In this document: piece by piece, positions 54,280 to 61,586 of the stretch
Position numbering within the stretch: position 1 is the stretch's first letter
Layout of the letters: every line of letters starts with the position of its first letter
Made by a program: the position numbers and the translations under genes
Source of the DNA: CAZEAP01 sp964510315
GTDB lineage: Bacteria > Planctomycetota > Brocadiia > SM23-32
NCBI GenBank assembly: GCA_964510315.1
Contig: CAZEAP010000003.1
Span: forward strand, 62,001 to 126,000
Reading direction: 5' to 3'
Length of the DNA: 64,000 nt
Notes under the pieces: model-generated
The model's input: only the letters and a program-made list of their open reading frames with translations
What the model was told of the DNA's origin: nothing
Databases searched by the model: none

Positions 54280-56087
54280 TCTGCCCGGGCAACCCGGGCG
54301 ATCGGTACGCCGCAACCCGCCACAACGCCGGCTACCTGTTCGCCGACTGGCTTGCCCGGCAGGAGGACTTCGGCGACTTCGAGCCCCTGCCGGACGCGGA
54401 AGCGCTGGCAGCGGAGGGGCGCGTGGCCGGCGTCCGCTCACTTCTTGTCAAGCCCACGACCGGCATGAACGACTGCGGTCGGGTGCTCGAACCCCTTGCC
54501 CGGGACTACCCCCTGGACGAGCACCTCTGGGCGCTGGCCCACGACGACCTGGACGTCCCCCTGGGCAACGTGAAGGGCCGGCAGAAAGGCGGGCACGGCG
54601 GACACAACGGCGTGCGCAGCATCCTGGCGGCCGCCGGCCGGCGCGACGTCGTCCGCATCAAGCTCGGCGTGGCTTCCCCCCGTAAGGCCGAGTACGATTC
54701 GGTCGCGGATTTCCTGCTCTCCGAGTTTACCGCCGAAGAGCGCGAGGAACTGACCGACTCCTTCCCCCGCGCGCGGAAGGTCCTGACCGACCAGCTAAAG
54801 TCATTCGCCGCCCAAACGGCACGCGCCGACCGCCGCCGCGAACTCGGCGAACGCTATCAACGGACCGCCCTGGACCAGGCCCGGAAGGCCGTCGCCGATA
54901 TCGGTCCCGCCTCGCCGTATCCCGTGTTCCTGCGGCCCGCGCAGATGGGGCGCACCTTCGACGTGGTCACCGCGCTGGCCAAACTGCTGCGCAAGGCGCG
55001 TGCGGCCGCCGCCGACAATGAGGATTTCCGCCGCCGCCTGATCGACTTCATACCGGAGGACCTGCGCCCCCTGCTGCCTGAGCGCGTGGGATCGGGCAGG
55101 ATACTCTTTGCGGCCGACATGCACCTCCAGGACGAGCGTCTGAAGGTGGTCGAGCTGAACTGCGCCGTCGGCTACGGGCACTACGCGGCCCTGGCCGACG
55201 AGGCGCTTCTTCCCCTGGTCCGCGACCTGGACGCCGACGCGGAACGGCCCAACCACGAGCGCTTCGCTCCCTTCCTTTATCGCCACGGCCTGAAGCCGTT
55301 GCACGACCCGCAGGCGGGCATCATCGCCTTCCTGCGCGGGTTCAACGACGAGGACATGTTCAACGTGGACGAACTCGAAGGGGTGGCGCGGCGAGTCGAG
55401 CAGGAAAGCGGAGCCGCGGTGCCGCTCTGCCACGAAAGCCAGTTGGAACTGCGCGAGGACGGCCTGTATCTGGAGGAGGCCGGCCGGGTGGACCTGCTCT
55501 ACGTCGAGGAGAACCTGTCGGAGTGGAGCGAGGTGGCGCCCGAATCCGCCCTGCGGCGCGCGGTCGAGGCCGGGCTGATCAAGACGTTCCCGCCCCTGGA
55601 GACGTTCCTTTACACCAGCAAGGGTTTCCCGGCGCTGCTGTGCGACCCGGAAGTCCAGGACCTGCTGGAGCCCGACGAGGCCGAGCAGAAAGTGCTGCGC
55701 GAGAACGTTCTGTGGTCGCATGCGCTGGACCGCCACGTCGAGTCGGCCGCCTACTACATGCTGGAGCAGGGGCTGCCGCTGGTCCTGAAGGAAAGTCTCG
55801 GAGGCGGTGGGCGTGGCGTGACCATCCTCCGCCCGGACTCCTCATCCCAGGAGGCCGGGCATCTGCTGCGGCGTGCCATGGCGGAAGGCGGCAGCGTGCT
55901 GCAGGGCCACTTCGAGGCCGGGAGCCTGTGGGAGGGCTCCGACTTCCGTTTCGATCTGCGCGTCGTGTGCGCCGCCCACGCGGACGACATCGTCACGGGG
56001 CCGGTCTACGGGCGGGTCTTCCGCGGCTCCAAGCTGAGCCTTTCCGACGCGGACGCCGGCGTCGCGCCGGTCTACGTCCTGAGGTAG
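54249..56087 (+). CDS. peptidyl-tRNA hydrolase domain fused to an ATP-grasp-like domain
   Basis: 612 residues from the ATG at 54249 (MARTEPRLILICPGNPG), overlapping kamA by 31 bases. Residues 1-190 are a Pth domain with every catalytic residue kept: N15 (PGNPG), H25 (TRHNAG), M73 (TTGMN), D99 (AHDDLD) and N120 (GGHNG), matching E. coli N10, H20, M67, D93 and N114. From about 208 to 612 an ATP-grasp-like region follows: VVELNCAVGYGHYAALADE, LVLKESLGGGGRGV (nucleotide-binding Gly loop) and DFRFDLRVVC near the end. Pth normally stands alone and frees peptides from tRNA. A fusion with a ligase suggests that a tRNA-bound amino acid is hydrolysed, or bound and passed to the ligase. That mechanism is inference. 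Confidence 0.75.
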   Translation: MARTEPRLILICPGNPGDRYAATRHNAGYLFADWLARQEDFGDFEPLPDAEALAAEGRVAGVRSLLVKPTTGMNDCGRVLEPLARDYPLDEHLWALAHDDLDVPLGNVKGRQKGGHGGHNGVRSILAAAGRRDVVRIKLGVASPRKAEYDSVADFLLSEFTAEEREELTDSFPRARKVLTDQLKSFAAQTARADRRRELGERYQRTALDQARKAVADIGPASPYPVFLRPAQMGRTFDVVTALAKLLRKARAAAADNEDFRRRLIDFIPEDLRPLLPERVGSGRILFAADMHLQDERLKVVELNCAVGYGHYAALADEALLPLVRDLDADAERPNHERFAPFLYRHGLKPLHDPQAGIIAFLRGFNDEDMFNVDELEGVARRVEQESGAAVPLCHESQLELREDGLYLEEAGRVDLLYVEENLSEWSEVAPESALRRAVEAGLIKTFPPLETFLYTSKGFPALLCDPEVQDLLEPDEAEQKVLRENVLWSHALDRHVESAAYYMLEQGLPLVLKESLGGGGRGVTILRPDSSSQEAGHLLRRAMAEGGSVLQGHFEAGSLWEGSDFRFDLRVVCAAHADDIVTGPVYGRVFRGSKLSLSDADAGVAPVYVLR

Positions 56088-56120
56088 GCTTCGGGCGCAT
56101 CACCTGCGCGGCGCGGCCAG

Positions 56121-57161
56121 TTAGAGCGTGATCTCCCGGCCCTGTTCGGCGCTCTCGTAGAGCGCGTCGAGGATTCGCTGGACTTTCAGGCCACTCTCGG
56201 CCGGGCATTCGGTCTGCTTCTCGCCCCTCAGGCGGGCGATCCAGTCGTTGATCTTCCGCTGCATGGTGTTCCACTTGCCGACGTAGCCCGGCTCGACGTT
56301 GACCATGGTGCCGGCTTCGTCCTTGAAGACCATCGGCGGGCTGACGGTGCAGCCGCCGTCCTCGCCCATGATCTGGATTCCGAACTGGTTCTTCTCGATA
56401 TGGGCGGCGAAGCTGGACTCGACGCTCATGACGGCGCCGTTCTTGAACCGCAGGAAGCCGACCGCCAGGTCCTCGACGTTGTAGGTCTCCCAGTCCCAAT
56501 CGCCCCAGTTGGTCTCGACCGCCGGCGGCCTGTCGCCCAGGTAGGTGAACATCTGGGCGCTGGCGGCGGCCAGCTCCGGCTCCCCGATCAGATAGTGGGC
56601 GGTCTCGATCAGGTGGACGCCGATGTCGATCAGCGGCCCGCCGCCCTGCAGCTCCTTCTGCCCGAACACGCCCCAGCTCGGTATGCCCCGGCGGCGGAGC
56701 GCCTGCACGCGGGCGAACAGGACCTTGCCGATCTGCCCCTCATCGACGAATCTCTTGATAGTCTGGGGGGCGGGCCCAAGCCTCCACTGGAAGCCCATCG
56801 TGAGGGTGGCTTCGCTGTCCGTTGCGGCGTCCACCATCTCCTGCGCCTCCCCGGCGTTCATCGCCATCGGCTTCTCCACCAGCACGTGCTTGCCGGCTTC
56901 CAGCGCGGCGACGGTTGGGTCTTTGTGGGCGTAGTTGGGAGTGCAGACGCTGACGGCGTCCATCTCCTCCAGCCCCATCATCTGGTGGAAGTCCTCGTAC
57001 ATATGCTCCACCTCGAACTGCTCGGCAAAAGAGGCGCGCGCCTCCTCGTCGATGTCGCAGCCGGCCACGATGGCGACGTCGTCGATTTTCAAAAGCGATT
57101 TCGCGTGGCTCCGGGCGATGCCGCCCGTGCCCACGATTCCTACTCGAACGGGCTGAGGCAT
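56121..57161 (-). CDS. Gfo/Idh/MocA-family oxidoreductase
   Basis: 346 residues from the ATG at 57161 (MPQPVRVGIVGTGGIARSH), preceded by GGAG seven bases upstream. The N-terminal Rossmann fold has GTGGIA and the EKPMAMN motif (K of the catalytic site); the middle has GGGPLIDIGVHLIETAHYLIG with the expected D-x3-H pair. Members oxidise or reduce sugars, sugar acids and inositols with NAD(P). The substrate is unknown. It is convergent with the Pth-ATP-grasp gene and divergent from the PHP hydrolase gene. Confidence 0.9.
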   Translation of the reverse strand: MPQPVRVGIVGTGGIARSHAKSLLKIDDVAIVAGCDIDEEARASFAEQFEVEHMYEDFHQMMGLEEMDAVSVCTPNYAHKDPTVAALEAGKHVLVEKPMAMNAGEAQEMVDAATDSEATLTMGFQWRLGPAPQTIKRFVDEGQIGKVLFARVQALRRRGIPSWGVFGQKELQGGGPLIDIGVHLIETAHYLIGEPELAAASAQMFTYLGDRPPAVETNWGDWDWETYNVEDLAVGFLRFKNGAVMSVESSFAAHIEKNQFGIQIMGEDGGCTVSPPMVFKDEAGTMVNVEPGYVGKWNTMQRKINDWIARLRGEKQTECPAESGLKVQRILDALYESAEQGREITL

Positions 57162-57440
57162 GATCGGTCTCCTGTGCGGTGTGTTAACGGCCAGCGAGTC
57201 CGGATAACCGTAACGGACGCCGGGGGGAGCTGTCAATTCGCGGCGGCTGGAAGGGAGAAATACCGTGTCTGCGCGCAACTCAGCGCGGCCCTTCGTGGCG
57301 GGCGCCACCAGCCCTTGTCCTGCCCTTCTTCGCTATCCCGACTCTGCATGCCATCTCCCGGCAAACAAACCCAAGACGGTTGATACGGGCGCGGACTGCC
57401 GGTATCTATTGACGCTTCCCGCAGAGAAAGGAGAACCCCA

Positions 57441-59249
57441 ATGGGGGAAGTCTTCAAAGCCGCCGAGGTCAGCCCGAGGGAAGTCCTTGCAGGGGACAGC
57501 GTTGAGATCACCTTCCGCCTGGTGGCCGGCCCGTCCGGCACCGCCGAGCGGTCCCGCATCCTGGTGGACTGCCCCGCCTACCTCGGCTACGACCGGCCGA
57601 ACCGCCGGGGCCAGGAGAGTGGGGGCTACGTCTGCCTCTTCTGCTCCAATCCGGAGGTGGATTACACCGAGCGGGTCTGGGACATGGAGATAATGGACTT
57701 CCCCACCCGGGAGAAGCGCTCCTTCAAAGGCATGGCCGCCCGAATGATCGTCATCGACCTGGAGGGTGCACTGGAGGAAGACGACGAACTTCTCATCAAA
57801 TGGGGCTGGATGCGCAACGGCCTCGCCGTCGGCACGAAGGTTGCCACGGTGGTGCCGACCCTCGACTTCGAAAACATCGCCCACGTTCGTTATTTCTCCG
57901 ACCCGGAGGCGGCGCTGCCCGACCTGGGGCGCAGCTTCGAAGGCTACCAGCGGCCGGCCCCGGACGCGGAGGTCGCGCTCTCCTGGACGGTTCGGCCGCG
58001 GGAGGTCGAGCGGCTGCGCCTGTTTCGGGGACTGGAGCTGGCCCGCCTCGTCCCCTGCGACCGTTTCTACAACGTGGCGGAGGTGGAGACGCCCGACGGG
58101 CTCGCCCACGTCCCCGACGATGCCTCGTGGAGCCGGAACTCCCATGGGGCCTTCGAGTTCGCCGACCCCGGGGTCCGGCTCCGGGAACGAGAACTGCCCC
58201 TTGCGCAGACGCCGAGGCGGGACGCGGTCTTCGAGGATTACAACCTCTACTTCGGCGACCTCCACACCCACTCCCAGTACTCCAACGACTGCATCGAGCG
58301 GGAGAAGCTGCTGCGGCCGCCGGAGGCGCTCCACGCCTACGCCCGCGAGGTCGCCTGCATCGACTTCCACTGCGTCGCCGACCACCATCAGCCCTGGGAC
58401 ATCCCCCGTAACCGGATCGGCCCCGGGCGCTGGGAGAAGACCGTCGAGGCCGCCCGGGAGCACAACCGGCCCGGTGAGTTCGTCGCGTTCATCGGGTTCG
58501 AATACCGGGGGCCCCGCGGTGACACGGCCGTCGTCCTGGGAGAAGAGGTGGACTACTCGGAGATCGACCGGCCGGAGCTGGACCGCATCGACCGGGTGTG
58601 GGAGGCGCTGGCCGGGCGGGACCTGCTGACCATCCCCCACTTCCACAACCCGGGCGGCCTGGAAGATGGCGAATGGATTGCCGCCGAAGACCCGGGTGTC
58701 GAGCCGGTCCTGGAGATCTACTCCTGCCACGGCTCCTACGAGGCCCCGGACGTCAACGAACGCGCCCTACCGCAGATCAAGTCCCGGCGCCCGGACCGCA
58801 ACGGGCGGCATTTCCTCCGGGAGGGCTACCGTTACGGCTTCGTGGCCAACTCCGACGGCCACAAGGGAGTGGTCGGGAACAACGGCCTCACCGCCGTGCT
58901 GGCGGAGGAGCTGAGCAGGGAATCCGTGCTGGAGGCCGTCCGCGCGCGCCGCTGCTACGGCACCACGAACGCGCGGATACGGCTCCTCTTCACGATCAAC
59001 GGATCCCTCATGGGCTCGGAGCTGCCCGCCGCGCCGGAGAAGGAGATCCGCATCGAGGTCGCCGGCGAGGAGCCTCTCAAAGCCGTCGAGCTGTTCAAAG
59101 ACGGGGAACTCCACCGGCGCTTCCGGCCGGAGGGGGCGGAGTTCCAGACGGAGCTGACCGTCGAGTGCGGGGACCCGTCGCACTGGTACGTCCGCGCAAC
59201 CCAGGTGGACAACCACGTCGCCTGGTCCAGCCCCATATGGCTGGGCTGA
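57441..59249 (+). CDS. PHP-family metallohydrolase (DUF3604 / CehA-McbA-like)
   Basis: 602 residues without a signal peptide. The ATG has AGGAGA seven bases upstream. After an N-terminal beta region (1-265) the PHP domain carries FGDLHTHSQYSND (HxH), CVADHH, IPHFHN and NSDGHKG. DUF3604-type and CehA/McbA-like PHP proteins are trinuclear metal-dependent phosphoesterase or carbamate hydrolases; the natural substrate here is unknown. A C-terminal beta-sandwich (about 520-602) completes it. It is divergent from the Gfo/Idh/MocA gene. Confidence 0.85.
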   Translation: MGEVFKAAEVSPREVLAGDSVEITFRLVAGPSGTAERSRILVDCPAYLGYDRPNRRGQESGGYVCLFCSNPEVDYTERVWDMEIMDFPTREKRSFKGMAARMIVIDLEGALEEDDELLIKWGWMRNGLAVGTKVATVVPTLDFENIAHVRYFSDPEAALPDLGRSFEGYQRPAPDAEVALSWTVRPREVERLRLFRGLELARLVPCDRFYNVAEVETPDGLAHVPDDASWSRNSHGAFEFADPGVRLRERELPLAQTPRRDAVFEDYNLYFGDLHTHSQYSNDCIEREKLLRPPEALHAYAREVACIDFHCVADHHQPWDIPRNRIGPGRWEKTVEAAREHNRPGEFVAFIGFEYRGPRGDTAVVLGEEVDYSEIDRPELDRIDRVWEALAGRDLLTIPHFHNPGGLEDGEWIAAEDPGVEPVLEIYSCHGSYEAPDVNERALPQIKSRRPDRNGRHFLREGYRYGFVANSDGHKGVVGNNGLTAVLAEELSRESVLEAVRARRCYGTTNARIRLLFTINGSLMGSELPAAPEKEIRIEVAGEEPLKAVELFKDGELHRRFRPEGAEFQTELTVECGDPSHWYVRATQVDNHVAWSSPIWLG

Positions 59250-59799
59250 GAGGAGGCCATTTCCGCTTCTGGAGGCCCCGTCGAAGACGTGCACGACTGC
59301 CTGGAGGAGAAACCCTCGGGCGGTGGGCCTCAAGGCTGCCGTTCGATGCGCGCTCTGCACGCAGTAGTGCACCAAGGACGAGCTGGACCAAAAGTTCAAC
59401 ACGCTCGATGCGCAGCGCGAGACGGGGGAGGCGTACATCCCCAACCTGCACTTGCGTTTTGCGCCTTGAGCTGCAAGGCTATGGTCTTGTGACAATGGTG
59501 GTTGTGCTCGTTCGCGCCGAGGAGTCGTTGGCGTCTTTGGGGGATGGTTTTGGAGCTTCGCGCACCGGTGTCGGGTTCGCTGCAATGCGGCGTGGAAACG
59601 ACGGGGTCCGTAAGCCGGGAAACATCCGCCGATGGCTCCGAGAAGGGCCGTGTTCAGGCGGCGCCGAGGACGGCAGAGGGCAAACCGCGAGGTGAGTATG
59701 AAGCTCCCCCGGCGCATTCGACACCTGACACAGGTGCAGAATTGGGGAGTCGTTCCGAAGAGGAAGTGGAGTCCGCCCCGCAAAGAAAGCGCAGGTAAC
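59250..59799. other. intergenic region containing one gene remnant
   Basis: 550 bases between the PHP hydrolase and the UDP-glucose dehydrogenase genes. Apart from the remnant at 59323-59469 I see no gene. The promoter of the dehydrogenase must be here but is not obvious. Confidence 0.4.
59323..59469 (+). pseudogene. C-terminal gene remnant with an in-frame TAG
   Basis: One frame reads VGLKAAVRCALCTQ, a TAG at 59365-59367, then CTKDELDQKFNTLDAQRETG and EAYIPNLHLRFAP before a TGA at 59467-59469. The composition after the TAG is protein-like, unlike the surrounding sequence. Upstream, VEDVHDCLEEKPSG continues in another frame. I take it as the end of a decayed gene; no family is recognised. 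Confidence 0.3.
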
Positions 59800-61167
59800 A
59801 TGAAGACGATCTTGTGCATCGGAGGTGGCTACGTAGGGGGCACCACGATGACCGTCATCGCCAGGCACTGCCCCGAGTACCGCGTGGAGGTGGCGGACAT
59901 CGACGCCGAACGCGTCGCCGCCTGGAATAGTGACCAACTCCCCATCTACGAGCCCGGGCTGCGGGATATCGTGATGGAGGTGCGAGGGGAGAACCTGTTC
60001 TTCTACGACCAGGTGGAGGAGCGGATCGAGGGGGCCGAGATGATCTTCGTCAGTGTCAACACCCCCACCAAGACGTTCGGCCACGGTGCGGGACGAGCCG
60101 CGGACCTGCGCTATTGGGAGAAGACGGCCCGCCAGATAGCACGCTGCGCCAAGAGCGCCAAGACCGTGGTGGAGAAAAGCACCCTTCCGGTCCGCACGGC
60201 CGAGGCTATGGAGGCGATCCTGAAGCAGAACGACTCGGGGGTCGACTTTGAAGTGGTCAGCAACCCGGAATTCCTCTCGGAGGGGACGGCGGTGGCCGAT
60301 CTGGAAGACCCCGCCCGGGTGCTTATCGGCGCGCGCGACACCGAGAGTGGTCGGCGGGCGGCCGAGCAGGTGGCGGACATCTACCGGCACTGGGTGCCCG
60401 AGGAGCGCATCGTTATGCCCGGGATATGGTCCAGCGAACTGAGCAAGCTGGCCGCCAACGCGTTCCTGGCACAGCGGGTCTCCTCGATCAACGCCATCGC
60501 CGCGCTGTGTGAAAGGACGGGGGCGAACGTCGAGGAGGTGAGCCGGTGCGTGGGGATGGATCCGCGGATCGGTTCCCGCTTCCTCCGTGCCGGCGTGGGG
60601 TTCGGCGGTTCGTGCTTCCGGAAGGACATCCTGAACCTGACCTATCTTTGCGAGGCGCACGGCCTGCCCAAGGTGGCGGAATACTGGCAGCAGGTGGTAA
60701 ACTTGAACCAATACCAGCAGGACCGGTTCGTGCGCAACATGCTGAGGGCGATGTTCAACACTCTGGCCGATAAAAGGATCGCAGTGCTGGGGTTCGCCTT
60801 CAAGCCGGGCACCTCCGATACGCGGAACTCCCCCGCCATCGGCATCTGCCGGGAACTTGTCGAGGAGCAGGCAACCGTGGCCATCACCGACCCGAGGGCG
60901 CTGGAGAACGCCCGCCGGGACATGGCCGGGGAGCCGCGGACCAGCTTCGTGGAGGATCCCTACGAGGCCGTGGAGGACGCCGACGCCCTGGCGCTGCTGA
61001 CGGCCTGGCCGGAGTACGTGGAGTTGGAATGGGACAGGCTCTACGAACTGATGCGCAAGCCGGCCTTCCTGTTCGACGGCCGGAACGCCCTGGATCACCG
61101 GGCCCTGATGGAAATCGGCTTCCAGGTGCACAGGATCGGCGCCCCACCTCTCTCCTCACTGGAGTAA
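59800..61167 (+). CDS. ugd: UDP-glucose 6-dehydrogenase, animal-like type
   Basis: 455 residues from the ATG at 59800 with AGG four bases upstream. The NAD-binding CIGGGYVGG is at 6-14, catalytic Cys is C272 in GFGGSCFRKD and the active-site Lys is K216 in SSELSKLAANAF. Several long blocks (LPIYEPGL, VSVNTPTKTFG, GRAADLRY, SNPEFLSEGTA, LAANAFLAQRVSSIN) agree with metazoan UGDH more than with E. coli Ugd, which is about 388 residues. It oxidises UDP-glucose to UDP-glucuronate, a precursor of surface polysaccharide. An in-frame ATG at 59701 is an unlikely start. Confidence 0.92.
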   Translation: MKTILCIGGGYVGGTTMTVIARHCPEYRVEVADIDAERVAAWNSDQLPIYEPGLRDIVMEVRGENLFFYDQVEERIEGAEMIFVSVNTPTKTFGHGAGRAADLRYWEKTARQIARCAKSAKTVVEKSTLPVRTAEAMEAILKQNDSGVDFEVVSNPEFLSEGTAVADLEDPARVLIGARDTESGRRAAEQVADIYRHWVPEERIVMPGIWSSELSKLAANAFLAQRVSSINAIAALCERTGANVEEVSRCVGMDPRIGSRFLRAGVGFGGSCFRKDILNLTYLCEAHGLPKVAEYWQQVVNLNQYQQDRFVRNMLRAMFNTLADKRIAVLGFAFKPGTSDTRNSPAIGICRELVEEQATVAITDPRALENARRDMAGEPRTSFVEDPYEAVEDADALALLTAWPEYVELEWDRLYELMRKPAFLFDGRNALDHRALMEIGFQVHRIGAPPLSSLE

Positions 61168-61586
61168 GGGGACGGCAGCCATAGCGGCCGGCCTGTGGGG
61201 GTAGGAAGGGGGAGTTAGCGAAAGACCATGCCCGTCCCGCATCTCTGCTCCGGCCAGGCATCTCTCAAGGCCCGGCATTGGGAAAGTTCCTGCTGGCACT
61301 CATGCCGTTCCTGGTCGGCCGAGGCCTTCACGACGAGGCGGTTACGGGGACGGGAGGGGTCTCGGCATTCAAGGCGCGCTGGACCGGACAGCCTACCCGG
61401 AGGTGGCAAGGCGAGCAGTTGATACCCGGCAGGAGGTGAGGCAGCTTTGCATCCGTCAATTCTGGGGGCTGCACCGCCGACACTGGCGAAGTCCGTGAGC
61501 ACGTCAAGGGGCAAACATCCCACCCCGGGGCGGACCCCGCCGGCCCGTTCCGATTGCGGGCGAGCACTATTTGCGGATCGAAAGGG
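61168..61586. other. gene-free region between two convergent genes
   Basis: 419 bases with no recognisable gene, repeat or terminator. Short frames on the minus strand are Cys- and Pro-rich but match nothing that I know. Confidence 0.4.
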
